DNA from: Bacteroidales bacterium | GTDB taxonomy: Bacteria; Bacteroidota; Bacteroidia; Bacteroidales; UBA932 | Reading direction: 5' to 3' | Length of the DNA: 64,000 nucleotides | NCBI GenBank assembly: GCA_024398075.1 | Contig: JAKSJM010000003.1 | Location: 30,776-94,775 of the forward strand | The notes under the pieces: model-generated | What the model was told of the DNA's origin: nothing | Databases searched by the model: none | What the model saw: the letters and a program-made list of their open reading frames with translations, nothing else | Translations under genes and position numbers: made by a program | In this document: in pieces, positions 9,120 through 18,765 of the stretch | How the letters are laid out: every line of letters starts with the position of its first letter | Numbering within the stretch: position 1 is the first letter of the stretch

Positions 9120-10208
9120 GTGAACAGGAAAAAACTCATAATCATCATGGCCATTGTCTTCACAGTGCTTGCGCAGTTCAGCGCCAAAGCACAGTGGAGC
9201 GACATCTACAAGATACCATTTCCACAGCCATCAGTGCCACCAGTAGATACTGTATCTGTGGTAATGATTGGAGATGTCATGATGCACTCTAAGCAGCTCA
9301 GCTACGACTGCAGCACTTTTCTCGCCCCTCTCAAGCCGATGCTTGAAAACGCGGACATTGCCATCGCAAACATGGAGTTTGCGCTCGGCGGCGCCCCTTA
9401 TTCCGGATATCCAGCATTCTCTGCTCCAGATAGTTACGCAGACTACGTGAAGAGTCTGGGAGTGGATGTGTTTCTCCTTGCAAACAACCACATCCGCGAC
9501 AAGGGAGAAAGGGGTCTTTATAGGACCATCGACTACTATGAGAGCATGGGGATCAGATACACTGGCGCTACGCTCACTGAGCAAGCTGACTCGACGCTAA
9601 ACCCTCTCATCATGATGTCACATGGCATCCGTTTCGCATTCATCAACTGCACCTACGGCACAAACGGAAACCATAGCGAGGCTGGTTTTCCTCGCGTACG
9701 CCTCACTTCAAAGGAGCTGATAAAGAAGGATATAGAGAGGGCTAAGAGAGCTGGGGCAGACTTTATCATTGCCCTACCTCACTGGGGGCTAGAGTATCAG
9801 CTGAAACACTCTTACGCTCAGGATGACTTCGCCAAATGGCTCGTAGGCCAGGGAGTGGACGCGATCGTCGGTGGTCATCCACACGTAGTCCAGGACACCA
9901 CCCACATCAAGGGTGTGCCCGTAATCTACTCCATGGGCAATGCAGTCTCAAACATGACCGCAACAAATACGCGCCTGGAACTTGCTGTAACATTGAGGTT
10001 TACAAATGACCACGAAGGATCAATGAAGATGCTTGAGCCAGAGATCACCTTCCTTTGGTGCACAGTTCCCGGCATGCTCATCGACGGTTTCCAGACCATT
10101 CCAGTAGAAAAATATATCGGAAGGCGCGATGAATGGATCACACCTTCCGACTATGATAACATGATGTCGACACTCGCGAGAGTCAAGAGCGCCACCGGCA
10201 TCGAATAA
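9120..10208 (+). CDS. CapA family protein (PGA_cap metallophosphatase-like), secreted
   Basis: From the GTG at 9120 the protein has 362 residues with a good signal peptide (MNRKKLIIIMAIVF...SAKA-Q). The ATG at 9147 would remove the basic N-region, so GTG is preferred, although the -7 box just upstream would then make a nearly leaderless transcript. The body has the PGA_cap pattern: MIGDVMMHSKQ, IANMEFALGG, LANNHIRDKGERG, LPHWGLEYQ, VGGHPHVVQ, YSMGNAVSN. These resemble the metal-site motifs of calcineurin-like phosphatases. CapA homologues act in poly-gamma-glutamate capsules, but most in non-capsulated bacteria have no known role, and no capB/capC neighbour is present. It ends 1 base from the convergent phoH stop. 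Confidence 0.85.
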   Translation: MNRKKLIIIMAIVFTVLAQFSAKAQWSDIYKIPFPQPSVPPVDTVSVVMIGDVMMHSKQLSYDCSTFLAPLKPMLENADIAIANMEFALGGAPYSGYPAFSAPDSYADYVKSLGVDVFLLANNHIRDKGERGLYRTIDYYESMGIRYTGATLTEQADSTLNPLIMMSHGIRFAFINCTYGTNGNHSEAGFPRVRLTSKELIKKDIERAKRAGADFIIALPHWGLEYQLKHSYAQDDFAKWLVGQGVDAIVGGHPHVVQDTTHIKGVPVIYSMGNAVSNMTATNTRLELAVTLRFTNDHEGSMKMLEPEITFLWCTVPGMLIDGFQTIPVEKYIGRRDEWITPSDYDNMMSTLARVKSATGIE

Positions 10209-10209
10209 T

Positions 10210-11154
10210 CTACTTCTCCCCTGCGGCGTCAAAAGCCTTAACTATCTTGGACACAAGAGGATGACGAACGATATCCTCGTTCGTGAACTCTATGACGCTC
10301 ACTCCCTTGATATCTCTTACGAGATTCACTCCGCGCATGAGACCACTGTCCCCCTTGTTCGGCAAGTCCACCTGAGAAGCATCTCCGGTGACGATGAACT
10401 TTGCATTGCAACCCATTCGAGTCAGGAACATCTTCAGCTGTCCAAGATTTGTGTTCTGAGCCTCGTCCAGAATGACACAAGCTCTATCCAGGGTACGGCC
10501 GCGCATGTATGCGAGAGGTGCAATCTGGATGGTTCCCTCAGTAATAAATTCCTGAAGCTTGCGAGAAGGGATCATATCACCTAGAGCGTCGTAGAGCGGC
10601 TGAAGATATGGATCAAGCTTATCCTTGAGGTCACCAGGAAGGAATCCAAGCCTCTCGCCAGCCTCAACAGCCGGTCTAGTAAGAATGATGCGCTTGATTT
10701 CTCTATTCTTCAAGGCTCTTACCGCTAGAGCAATAGCCACATATGTCTTTCCCGTACCTGCAGGGCCTAGGGCAAAGATGAGGTCATTGTCAAAATAAGC
10801 CTTCACCATATTTTGCTGCGTGAGATTTCGCGCACGAATAGGTGTGCCCTCTGTGCTGTGAACGATTATAGCATTGCCATTCAGCTTAAAGCTGTCTGCC
10901 GAAGTCTCTCCGTCAAAGATCTCAGTGACATCATAAGGTGTCAGATTCATCTTCTGATGGCGGCGAGTTATGAGCTGGGCAAACTTTACCTCAAAGTCCT
11001 CTACCTGTGTGGGAGAACCTTCCAGCACTATATCCATTCCCCTAGCGACCACTTTCAGTCCAGGAAAATAGCTACAGAACTCTTCCAATATCTTATTTCC
11101 AGCGCCATAGATCTCTACTGGGTCAATGGCTTCAAGCTTAATGGTTTTCTTCAT
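10210..11154 (-). CDS. PhoH family P-loop ATPase
   Basis: 314 residues from the ATG at 11154; an in-frame TTG at 11166 is ignored because the ATG lies 21 bases behind a TATATTTG box. An N-terminal region precedes the PhoH ATPase domain: Walker A GPAGTGKTYVA, RPAVEAGERLGFLPGD, Walker B-like ACVILDEAQNT, and TGDASQVDLP. PhoH-like (PhoL/YbeZ-type) proteins are cytoplasmic ATPases linked to RNA metabolism, usually near ybeY, which is not adjacent here. It is convergent with CapA, with a 1-base gap. Confidence 0.93.
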   Translation of the reverse strand: MKKTIKLEAIDPVEIYGAGNKILEEFCSYFPGLKVVARGMDIVLEGSPTQVEDFEVKFAQLITRRHQKMNLTPYDVTEIFDGETSADSFKLNGNAIIVHSTEGTPIRARNLTQQNMVKAYFDNDLIFALGPAGTGKTYVAIALAVRALKNREIKRIILTRPAVEAGERLGFLPGDLKDKLDPYLQPLYDALGDMIPSRKLQEFITEGTIQIAPLAYMRGRTLDRACVILDEAQNTNLGQLKMFLTRMGCNAKFIVTGDASQVDLPNKGDSGLMRGVNLVRDIKGVSVIEFTNEDIVRHPLVSKIVKAFDAAGEK

Positions 11155-11175
11155 TAGCACAAACAATTATTGCCA

Positions 11176-11183
11176 CAAATATA
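11176..11183 (-). promoter_or_regulatory. -7 box TATATTTG of phoH
   Basis: TATATTTG on the minus strand ends 21 bases before the phoH ATG (11154). It directly follows the T-tract of the TPR gene terminator, so one gene stops where the next starts. Confidence 0.55.
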
Positions 11184-11217
11184 CGAAAAAAGGAAATGCC
11201 CCGAAGAGCATTTCCTT
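11184..11217 (-). terminator. Rho-independent terminator of the gyrA-TPR unit
   Basis: A perfect 10-base inverted repeat AAGGAAATGC / GCATTTCCTT (arms 11190-11199 and 11208-11217, loop of 8). On the minus strand it is followed by TTTTTT, 23 bases after the stop of the TPR gene. Confidence 0.85.
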
Positions 11218-11239
11218 ATAATATCTTGTATGTACAATA

Positions 11240-12613
11240 TTAAAGTGTACCGTTCTCGGTGATAGCCTTGAACTTCTCGTACTTCTCTGCGAATGAAGCG
11301 TCCTCATCGCGGAAACGGTAGCAAGCGTTCTTAAGGTACTCAGCGATGCTGACCTTGACATCGTTGTCCTTAGAGATCTCAAATGCCTTCTCGAAAGGAG
11401 CGATACAGCCCTTGAGAGCCTCCTCGAACTGCTTAACGAGAACCATGTACTTGTTGTCATCAAACTCCTCCTGAGCCTTGGTCTGAACGTCGATAGCCTT
11501 GTTGTACATAAGGATACCCTCGCCGATGTAACCGAACTCATAAGCAGGATTGATCTCTGCACACTTTCTGTAAGCCTCGATAGCCTCAGCCTCCTGGCCA
11601 AGCTTGCTGCGGATGTTACCCTCAACATAGTAGAGAGAAGCATTGTTTGGCTCGTTCTTCTTTGCGCCATCAAGGAGCACGAAGAGTCTGTCAGTGTCCT
11701 CACCACTTGTTACATAGTAGTTGATAAGACCGATAAGGATGCTCTGGCTAGCTGGATAAGCCTGGAAACCCTTCTCAAGGATGTCCTTTGCAGCAGCCTT
11801 AGCTGCCTTGATAGCGTCAGCCTTTGCAGCCTCGTCAGCGATAGCCTCTGCCTTAGCGGTAAGAGACTTCTCGGTGCACTCAGCGAGCTTACCGAATACC
11901 TCACCGTCATTTGCATAGTAGCCATAGCCAATGCACTTGTTGAATACCTCGATAGCCTTATCGTTATCACCACCCTGCCATGCTGCGAAACCAGCATTGT
12001 AGAGAGAGTTTGTATCAAGCTTTGCGAATGGCTCGACGAGTGAAGCCTCAGCAGCCTTCTCGAAGTTTACGCTTGCCTTAGCGAGGTCACCGAGGGTGTA
12101 AGCGTTGTAAGCCTCCTCTACATACTTGTTGCAGATAGCCTCGATAGCAGCAGCGATGTCTGCCTTCTTCTTTCCACCTGCATCTACGAGACCAGCCTGC
12201 TTGTAAGCCTCAAGAGCCTGTGCAAGAGCGTTCTCTACATATGGCTTGGTAACAACGATCATGTTAAGAACGTCGTTTGCATAGTAGTAGTCGCTATTTG
12301 CGTAAGACTCCTTAACATATTCCTGACCACCGAGAACTACATTCTCAACTGCGGTAGGGGCCACCTTGCCCATCATGAGCTTAAGCTCTGCCTTCTGCAT
12401 ACCGATCATACCGTTTCCAGCAGGAGCATTGTATGCATCCATGAGTGTCTGGCCGAGCTTCATCCAAGTAGCTACCTTGGTAGCCTTCTTAGGGTTCTGT
12501 GCATCAGCCTGAGCCTTTGCGATAGCTGCAGCTGCAGCATCCTGAGACTTTACCTGTGCGCCGGCAAACTGGAATGATGCCAGAAGTGCCAATGCCAAAA
12601 AGATTTTTTTCAT
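11240..12613 (-). CDS. Secreted tetratricopeptide repeat protein
   Basis: 457 residues with a signal peptide (MKKIFLALALLASFQFAGA-Q) and no lipobox. Helical repeats fill the rest; TPR-like units are clearest at FNAGFAAW-type segments (NSLYNAGFAAWQGGDNDKAI) and at SLYYVEGNIRSKLGQEAEAI. The composition is Ala- and acid-rich. It is probably a periplasmic scaffold; no partner is known. It starts 30 bases after gyrA with no promoter box between them, so it is probably transcribed with gyrA, and a strong terminator follows. Confidence 0.85.
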   Translation of the reverse strand: MKKIFLALALLASFQFAGAQVKSQDAAAAAIAKAQADAQNPKKATKVATWMKLGQTLMDAYNAPAGNGMIGMQKAELKLMMGKVAPTAVENVVLGGQEYVKESYANSDYYYANDVLNMIVVTKPYVENALAQALEAYKQAGLVDAGGKKKADIAAAIEAICNKYVEEAYNAYTLGDLAKASVNFEKAAEASLVEPFAKLDTNSLYNAGFAAWQGGDNDKAIEVFNKCIGYGYYANDGEVFGKLAECTEKSLTAKAEAIADEAAKADAIKAAKAAAKDILEKGFQAYPASQSILIGLINYYVTSGEDTDRLFVLLDGAKKNEPNNASLYYVEGNIRSKLGQEAEAIEAYRKCAEINPAYEFGYIGEGILMYNKAIDVQTKAQEEFDDNKYMVLVKQFEEALKGCIAPFEKAFEISKDNDVKVSIAEYLKNACYRFRDEDASFAEKYEKFKAITENGTL

Positions 12614-12643
12614 AACCTAGATTGTTATTGTGATGTTAATAAA

Positions 12644-15187
12644 TTATTCTTCACTTGGAATCTCAGCTGGAGTCTCGGCTGAACCTTCCACCAATGCTTC
12701 CTCCTGCTCCTCTGATCCCGCTACAACAGAGACTGCGGCTATGCTGTCGCCCTCCCTGAGGCTGATAAGCTTGACACCCTGTGTAGCACGACCACACACT
12801 CTGATGTCCTTCACTGCCATTCTGATGGTCATGCCCGAATGGTTGATGATCATAAGGTCATTGTCATCCTTCACAGACTTGATAGCAATAAGTTTGCCAG
12901 TCTTATCAGTGATCTCAAGAGTCTTTACACCCTTGGCACCTCTGTTTGTGGTTCTGTACTCCTCTGGATCTGAGCGCTTGCCGAATCCATTCTCACTTAC
13001 CACAAGTATGGTGCTGCCCTTATCATCCTCACTTTCAGGATTATAAGAGATCATACCGATCACCTCATCGTCATCCTCAATGGTGATCGCACGGACTCCC
13101 ATTGATGAACGTCCAAGCTCACGTGCATCATTCTCATCAAATCTCACGCAGCGACCATTTCTGGCAGCAATCATCACCTGAGCGCTACCATCTGTAAGGA
13201 TAGCATCGAGAAGTGCATCACCTTCCTTGAACTGGATAGCGATGATACCCTTGTTCTTGCTCCTCTTATTTGCGAACTCGGTGAGCTTGGTTCTCTTGAT
13301 GATACCATTCTTGGTGACAAGAACCACATAATGGCTATCAGTATACTCCTGCTTCTCGATAGACTTGGCATTCAGATAAGTCTTGATGCTGTCGTCCGGA
13401 TCGATAGAAAGGATGTTCTGAACTGCACGGCCCTTTGATGTACGTGATCCCTCTGGAATCTCGTAAACCTTGAGGCGGTAGCACATTCCCTTCTCAGTGA
13501 AGAAGAGCATGGTAGAGTGCATGTTCGCCACGTAAATGTGCTCGATGAAGTCCTCGTCGCGCGTAGCGCTGGCTTTCTTGCCCACGCCACCACGGCTCTG
13601 GGTGCGGAACTCTGTGAGCGGTGTACGCTTGATATATCCAAGATGCGAGATGGTGATGACCACGTCGTCATCTGCATAGAAGTCTTCTGGGTTGAACTCC
13701 TCTGATGAGTAAACGATCTCAGAGCGTCTAGGGTCAGCATACTTCGCCTTGAGCTCCATGGTCTCAGCCTTTACGACTGCGAGCTGCTCGTCTACGCTTG
13801 AAAGGATCTGGTTACATCTTGCAATGAACTTCTGGAGCTCGTCATACTCTGCCTGGAGTTTCTCCTTCTCGAGTCCGGTAAGCTGACGCAGACGCATCTC
13901 GACGATAGCCTGAGCCTGGATCTCTGTGAAGCCGAAGGTCGCAACGAGCTGAGCCTTGGCCTCATCCACGCTCTTGGATGCCTTGATGATCTGGATGATC
14001 TCATCGATAACGTCAATGGCCTTGAGAAGTCCCTCGAGGATGTGTGCCCTCTTCATAGCCTTGTCAAGCTCAAACTTGGTACGTCTTACGACTACCTCGT
14101 GTCTGAAGTCAACGAAGTTTGCGATGATGTCCTTAAGTGACAATGTACGAGGACGACCATTCACAAGTGCTACATTGTTTATGGCGAAGCTTGACTGAAG
14201 GGCTGTGTACTTGAAGAGAGTGTTAAGCATCACGTTTGAGTTCGTGCCCTGACGGAGTCTGAGAACCACTCTCACGCCCTCACGGGAAGTCTCATCGTTT
14301 ACGTATGTGATGCCATCGAGCTTCTTCTCCTCGACCATCTGGCCGATGCGCTCGATCATCTCTCTCTTGTTCACCATGTATGGGATCTCGGTGACAACGA
14401 TGGTCTCCCTACCGTTCTCAGCCACCTCGATCTCCGTCTTCGCTCTCACGACTACCTTACCACGTCCTGTGGTGTATGCATCAATGATACCCTGACGTCC
14501 CTGGATGATACCTCCAGTAGGGAAATCAGGTCCCTTGATGTACTCCATCAAGCCCTCGATGTCAATGTCTGGGTTATCGATGTACGCGCAGATGGCGTCA
14601 CAGCACTCTCCAAGGTTATGAGGTGCCATGTTTGTCGCCATACCTACGGCGATACCTGACGATCCATTGAGCAGAAGGAGCGGTGCTCTGGTAGGAAGCA
14701 CTGTAGGCTCGAGCTCTGTGTCGTCGAAGTTATTTGTCATGTCGACAGTATCCTTGTCGATGTCAGCGATCACGTCCACTGCAAGTTTCTGGAGCTTAGC
14801 TTCGGTATATCGCATGGCAGCTACAGGGTCGCCATCCATAGAACCGAAGTTACCCTGTCCGAAGACGAGAGGATATCTCTGGTTCCAGTCCTGGGCGAGG
14901 CGCGCAAGCGCATCATACACGCTGGAATCACCATGTGGATGGTACTTTCCAAGTACCTCACCGACGATCTTCGCACATTTTCTTGTCTGTCCTGAATATC
15001 CAAGTCCCAGTCCATCCATACCGAAAAGAACCCTTCGCTGCACTGGCTTGAGTCCATCCCTGGCATCAGGAAGGGCTCTGGAGACGATGACTGACATCGA
15101 ATAATCGATGTATGCAGACCTCATCTCGTGATCTATCTCCACCGGCTCTATGATACCGTGAATCTGACCTTCTTTAATTTCCTCCAT
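12644..15187 (-). CDS. gyrA: DNA gyrase subunit A
   Basis: 847 residues. With GyrB it introduces negative supercoils. The catalytic tyrosine is Tyr127 in [10 protein letters not shown], and the quinolone-resistance region [19 protein letters not shown] (81-99) has Ser at the usual first resistance position. A C-terminal beta-pinwheel domain follows with GyrA-box-like QSRGGVGKK, then an acidic tail. Ser at that position suggests no target-site quinolone resistance there. It is divergent from the Clp ATPase gene over 95 bases. Confidence 0.97.
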   Translation of the reverse strand: MEEIKEGQIHGIIEPVEIDHEMRSAYIDYSMSVIVSRALPDARDGLKPVQRRVLFGMDGLGLGYSGQTRKCAKIVGEVLGKYHPHGDSSVYDALARLAQDWNQRYPLVFGQGNFGSMDGDPVAAMRYTEAKLQKLAVDVIADIDKDTVDMTNNFDDTELEPTVLPTRAPLLLLNGSSGIAVGMATNMAPHNLGECCDAICAYIDNPDIDIEGLMEYIKGPDFPTGGIIQGRQGIIDAYTTGRGKVVVRAKTEIEVAENGRETIVVTEIPYMVNKREMIERIGQMVEEKKLDGITYVNDETSREGVRVVLRLRQGTNSNVMLNTLFKYTALQSSFAINNVALVNGRPRTLSLKDIIANFVDFRHEVVVRRTKFELDKAMKRAHILEGLLKAIDVIDEIIQIIKASKSVDEAKAQLVATFGFTEIQAQAIVEMRLRQLTGLEKEKLQAEYDELQKFIARCNQILSSVDEQLAVVKAETMELKAKYADPRRSEIVYSSEEFNPEDFYADDDVVITISHLGYIKRTPLTEFRTQSRGGVGKKASATRDEDFIEHIYVANMHSTMLFFTEKGMCYRLKVYEIPEGSRTSKGRAVQNILSIDPDDSIKTYLNAKSIEKQEYTDSHYVVLVTKNGIIKRTKLTEFANKRSKNKGIIAIQFKEGDALLDAILTDGSAQVMIAARNGRCVRFDENDARELGRSSMGVRAITIEDDDEVIGMISYNPESEDDKGSTILVVSENGFGKRSDPEEYRTTNRGAKGVKTLEITDKTGKLIAIKSVKDDNDLMIINHSGMTIRMAVKDIRVCGRATQGVKLISLREGDSIAAVSVVAGSEEQEEALVEGSAETPAEIPSEE

Positions 15188-15207
15188 AATTTACGTATAT
15201 AAACACG

Positions 15208-15239
15208 CAAATGTACAAAATTTTCACGACTAATACAAA
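15208..15239 (-). promoter_or_regulatory. Promoter of gyrA
   Basis: On the minus strand TTTG (15239-15236), 20 bases, TACATTTG (15215-15208). This is a full -33/-7 match, 20 bases before the gyrA ATG. Confidence 0.7.
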
Positions 15240-15250
15240 AGAAAAAGTAT

Positions 15251-15258
15251 TATCTTTG
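15251..15258 (+). promoter_or_regulatory. -7 box TATCTTTG of the Clp ATPase gene
   Basis: Ends 24 bases before the ATG at 15283. It lies back-to-back with the gyrA promoter; the -33 region is less clear. Confidence 0.5.
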
Positions 15259-15282
15259 TGACACTTTGAAAGGCCAGTGGAT

Positions 15283-17613
15283 ATGGAAATGAGAATCTCA
15301 GACGAGCTGAATGACATCGTCAAATATGCCAGGGAAGAAGCGATGAGGACCGGAAACTACGGCATCCGCATCGACCACCTCACTCTGGGCATCATTCGAC
15401 ATGGAGAGAACGACGCGTTCAAGGTGATGACAAGCCTTGGCATTAGCCCAGATGGGCTCAAGGACTGGATCGACACGCAAGTGACGCGAGACGGCATCAT
15501 CCCATATACCCAGGTCGACCAGGTGGTCCTCACCAGAGGTTCGCAGAACATCATCAACCTCAGCATATTGGAGGCCACAAGATACAAGCACTCAGAGACC
15601 AGGAGCATCCACCTTTTCCTCGCTATCTGCCGCAGTGAAAATGGCACGTCAGCATACCTGAAAAAGTTCGGGATAGACCTCCGCACTGTGCTGTCTGCAG
15701 TATCGGAGGGCGGTTATCTGGACAGCGTCCCAAAAGCAAACGCCGCACAGGAGAACGGCGAACAGGAAGTACCTAAGGATGAGACTATTGAGGGAGCTGC
15801 ACCACAGCCAAATCCATTCCAGATCGAGGAGTACGGCGTAGATCTCACCAAGGCTGCCGCAGATGGTCAGCTCGACCCGGTAGTAGGCAGGGAGGATGAG
15901 ATAGGACGCGTCATCGAGATACTCGGCAGGCGCAGGAAAAACAACCCCATGCTCATTGGCGAAGCGGGCGTAGGAAAGTCAGCCATCGTGGAAGGCATTG
16001 CCATGAAGATTGCCACGGGCGACATCCCGCCAAGCCTAAGCCAGAAAAGGATCATCTCCCTCGACATAGCATCGATAGTCGCCGGTACGCGCTACAGAGG
16101 CGACTTCGAGAAGAGGATCAAGGACCTCATCACATACCTCAAGGAAAATCAGGACACCCTGCTTTTCATAGACGAGTTCCACACGCTTGTGGGAGCCGGA
16201 GGCGCGCAGGGAGCGCTTGACGCTGCCGGACTGCTGAAGCCTGCACTCGCTCGCGGAGAGATCCAGTGCATCGGCGCCACGACACTCGATGAATTCAGGA
16301 AGATCGTGGAAAAGGACGGAGCCCTCGACAGGCGCTTCCACAGGGTTATCGTGGAGGCCAATGATGTCGAGCAAAGCATAGCCATTCTGAAAAAGCTCCA
16401 GACACGCTATGAAGACTACCACCAGGTGGCATATACCGACGAGGCAGTGGAAGCTTGCGCCAAGCTGACAGACAGATATATAAGCGAAAAAGCACTTCCT
16501 GACAAGGCTATCGACGCCATGGATGAAGCAGGGTCAATGGTCAGGCTAAGAAAGGCAAGCGGAGCAAGAAAGGGCTCCGTGGTCAGCGCAGAAGATATAG
16601 CATTTGTCATCTCGAGGATGACAGGCATTCCTGTAAACAAGGTGGCTGAAAACGAAGGCAGCAAGCTTCTGAAGATGGGCGAAAAGCTCAAGGAGCGCAT
16701 CGTGGGACAGGATGAAGCCATCGAGACCATTGCCAGAGCCATCAGAAGAAACAGGGCCGGACTGAAGGACCCCAACAGACCTATAGGCACATTCCTTTTC
16801 TTTGGACCTACAGGAGTCGGAAAAACATTGCTGGCAAAGAGAATTGCAGAATACCTCTTCGACTCAGAAGAGAACATAATCCGCGTGGACATGTCCGAGT
16901 ATACAGAGAAATTCTCTTCATCAAGGCTCATAGGAGCGCCTCCAGGATATGTCGGCCATGACGAGGGCGGACAGCTAAGCGAAAAGGTTCGCCAGAAGCC
17001 ATATAGCGTAGTCCTTCTCGATGAAATAGAGAAGGCGCATCCTGACATCTTCAACCTTCTGCTTCAAGTACTTGACGAGGGCCGTCTCACTGACAGTCAG
17101 GGACATACGGTGAACTTTAAGAACACCATCGTCATCATGACCTCAAATGTCGGGTCAAGAGAACTTGACGAGTACGGTAATGGAATGGGATTCACCAGGG
17201 CCAAGAAAGATGTGGAGGCAGACAGGAAGTCAGTCCTGGAAAAGGCCATCAAGAAAGCATTTGCCCCTGAATTCATAAACAGGGTGGACGAAAAGGTCTA
17301 CTTCTCCCCTCTAACGAAAGACGCGATCGAGAAGATCATAGACATAGAGATAAAGAGCCTGGTAAAGAGGGCTGCCGAAGCCGGCTACCAGCTTAGGATC
17401 ACACCAGGAGTAAAGAAGTTTGTGGCTGACGCAGGATTTGACTCCGTGTATGGAGCCCGCCCGCTCAGGAGAGCCATCACCAAGTACATAGAGGACCCAG
17501 TGTCCGAGTTCATAATCTCAGACAGGATGCTTGGACGCACGACGAAAGACACCGTGCTAAGGGTGGGTCTCATGCGCGACAAGGAAGGCACACAGGTCAC
17601 TAAGCTTGTCTAA
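15283..17613 (+). CDS. ClpA/ClpC-type AAA+ unfoldase
   Basis: 776 residues from the ATG at 15283 (an in-frame GTG lies 6 bases earlier). Order: Clp N domain (about 5-145), acidic linker, AAA-1 with Walker A GEAGVGKS (about 226-233), AAA-2 with GPTGVGKT and RVDMSEYTEKFSSSRLIG, and a C-terminal small domain. There is no UvrB-like or long middle domain between the ATPase modules, so it is built like ClpA rather than ClpB or classic ClpC. A GMGF tripeptide-type loop (NGNGMGFTRAK-like, after NVGSRELDEYG) fits a ClpP-binding loop. It probably unfolds proteins for ClpP; clpP and clpS are not in view. The last 14 bases overlap a small minus-strand ORF. Confidence 0.92.
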   Translation: MEMRISDELNDIVKYAREEAMRTGNYGIRIDHLTLGIIRHGENDAFKVMTSLGISPDGLKDWIDTQVTRDGIIPYTQVDQVVLTRGSQNIINLSILEATRYKHSETRSIHLFLAICRSENGTSAYLKKFGIDLRTVLSAVSEGGYLDSVPKANAAQENGEQEVPKDETIEGAAPQPNPFQIEEYGVDLTKAAADGQLDPVVGREDEIGRVIEILGRRRKNNPMLIGEAGVGKSAIVEGIAMKIATGDIPPSLSQKRIISLDIASIVAGTRYRGDFEKRIKDLITYLKENQDTLLFIDEFHTLVGAGGAQGALDAAGLLKPALARGEIQCIGATTLDEFRKIVEKDGALDRRFHRVIVEANDVEQSIAILKKLQTRYEDYHQVAYTDEAVEACAKLTDRYISEKALPDKAIDAMDEAGSMVRLRKASGARKGSVVSAEDIAFVISRMTGIPVNKVAENEGSKLLKMGEKLKERIVGQDEAIETIARAIRRNRAGLKDPNRPIGTFLFFGPTGVGKTLLAKRIAEYLFDSEENIIRVDMSEYTEKFSSSRLIGAPPGYVGHDEGGQLSEKVRQKPYSVVLLDEIEKAHPDIFNLLLQVLDEGRLTDSQGHTVNFKNTIVIMTSNVGSRELDEYGNGMGFTRAKKDVEADRKSVLEKAIKKAFAPEFINRVDEKVYFSPLTKDAIEKIIDIEIKSLVKRAAEAGYQLRITPGVKKFVADAGFDSVYGARPLRRAITKYIEDPVSEFIISDRMLGRTTKDTVLRVGLMRDKEGTQVTKLV

Positions 17614-17728
17614 GCGAGATAAGCTCGAGACCGAGATCGTCTACCATCTCTGCGAATGCATCGATAGAGTCCTCAGAGAAAACTGATGAAAATACGGTAG
17701 AGAATGTGGTGAATTCTGTGTTCTTCAT
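17600..17728 (-). CDS. Small 42-residue ORF, function unknown
   Basis: The ATG at 17728 opens a 42-codon frame (starts MKNTEFTTFSTVF, ends ELISLRQA). It is acidic in its second half (SEDSIDAFAEMVDDLGLELIS), with no signal peptide and no clear membrane helix. Codons match the local style (CTC, ATC, GAG, GAC). A TAACTTTG box (17755-17762) lies 26 bases upstream with an A-rich leader, as for other genes here. It overlaps the convergent Clp ATPase stop by 14 bases. It may be a real small protein or a chance frame. Confidence 0.5.
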   Translation of the reverse strand: MKNTEFTTFSTVFSSVFSEDSIDAFAEMVDDLGLELISLRQA

Positions 17729-17754
17729 AAAGCGTTGTTTTTTGTTTACGAATG

Positions 17755-17762
17755 CAAAGTTA
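17755..17762 (-). promoter_or_regulatory. -7 box TAACTTTG of the small ORF
   Basis: On the minus strand TAACTTTG ends 26 bases before the ATG at 17728. The palindromic element at 17768-17794 overlaps the spacer and -33 region, so a protein or structure there could control it. Confidence 0.4.
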
Positions 17763-17767
17763 AGCCG

Positions 17768-17794
17768 AGCTTGTGCCAAAGTACGGCACAAGCT
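17768..17794. repeat. Palindromic repeat element, copy 1
   Basis: Perfect inverted repeat AGCTTGTGCC / GGCACAAGCT with a 7-base loop (AAAGTAC). The same arms and a similar loop recur at 54393-54426 in another intergenic region. It lies between the small ORF promoter and the secreted hydrolase gene. It is not followed by a proper T-tract, so it does not look like a standard terminator. Confidence 0.75.
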
Positions 17795-17814
17795 ATAAAA
17801 ATTTTCGAAAAATT

Positions 17815-18765
17815 ATGAAAAAATCATTCATTTTGCTCGCCATTCTCGCTGGATTGGCATTTTCAGAGCAAAAATCACAAGCGATCGAGCCTACTGGCAC
17901 CTACATCTATGCGCAGAAAGACTCAGTTACCCTAATGCTAGACTACTATGACGCAGCCCCTGGCAGCAAGACCACTATAGACGGCAAGCAGAAGCCAGCC
18001 ATAGTATTTGTGTTTGGAGGAGGTTTCTTCTCAGGATCGCGTAGAGAAAAATCGTACGACAAATGGTTTACACGACTCACAAATGACGGATTCAAGGTAT
18101 TCTCGATCGACTACAGACTTGGACTCAAGGGAGTGAAGAAGATGGGAGTCGCACAGCGCGACCTTCTAGAAAAAGCCGTACAGATGGCTGTAGATGACCT
18201 TTACAGCGCCACGGCATTCATTTGCGAGAACGCAAATGAGTTCGGAGTGGATCCCGCAAACATTGTCACAAGTGGATCATCTGCCGGCGCCATCACCATC
18301 ATGCAGGCAGAGTGGGAAAGAGCAAACTCACACCCAGCCGCAGCCGTCCTCCCAGAGGGCTTCAAATACGCAGGCGTGATGTCATTCTCGGGAGCCGTCT
18401 ACTCCAAGGAAGGCAAGGTGAAATATAAGCAGGAGCCCGCCCCTACTTTCATGTTCCACGGCACCGACGACAGGATCGTGACCTACAAGCAGATCTGGTT
18501 CTTCAATATCAGATTCGCCGGCTCAAGCATTGTCGAAAAGACATTCAAGAAAATGGGCTACAACCACAGGATCTACAGGTATGAAGGCCATGGCCACGAA
18601 GTTTCCATGTACATGGACAAGGCCTACGACGAAGAGATGGCATTCATCTACACAAATGTGATGAAGGGCAAGAAAGTCAATGTCGACGCAGTCGTAGACG
18701 ATGGAGAGCCCGCTCCGACATGGGGAGCAGGCTCTCAGAAAAAGCTATATGCCAGCCAGAAATAA
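17815..18765 (+). CDS. Secreted alpha/beta hydrolase (esterase/lipase-like)
   Basis: 316 residues from the ATG at 17815, the first start giving a signal peptide (MKKSFILLAILAGLAFS). It has an alpha/beta hydrolase fold: oxyanion-hole-type FGGGFFSGS, nucleophile elbow TSGSSAG (Ser in GSSAG), a likely acid in HGTDDRIV, and the catalytic His in YEGHGHEVS. The HGGG-like motif resembles BD-FAE/carboxylesterase members, which remove acyl groups from sugars or esters. Substrate is unknown. The stop abuts the convergent nucleoside phosphorylase stop with no gap. Confidence 0.85.
   Translation: MKKSFILLAILAGLAFSEQKSQAIEPTGTYIYAQKDSVTLMLDYYDAAPGSKTTIDGKQKPAIVFVFGGGFFSGSRREKSYDKWFTRLTNDGFKVFSIDYRLGLKGVKKMGVAQRDLLEKAVQMAVDDLYSATAFICENANEFGVDPANIVTSGSSAGAITIMQAEWERANSHPAAAVLPEGFKYAGVMSFSGAVYSKEGKVKYKQEPAPTFMFHGTDDRIVTYKQIWFFNIRFAGSSIVEKTFKKMGYNHRIYRYEGHGHEVSMYMDKAYDEEMAFIYTNVMKGKKVNVDAVVDDGEPAPTWGAGSQKKLYASQK

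Noticed and set aside
11167-11706. 179-codon Arg/Ser/Leu-rich frame overlapping the TPR gene
   Set aside because: Shifted frame on the same strand as the TPR gene; low-complexity composition and it runs through the terminator.
14628-15104. 158-codon plus-strand frame inside gyrA
   Set aside because: Antisense shadow of the conserved gyrA N-terminal domain with no recognisable protein features.
16416-17054. 212-codon open frame on the minus strand inside the Clp ATPase gene
   Set aside because: It mirrors conserved Clp codons, has Ser/Leu/Met-rich sequence typical of antisense frames, and no promoter or homology.
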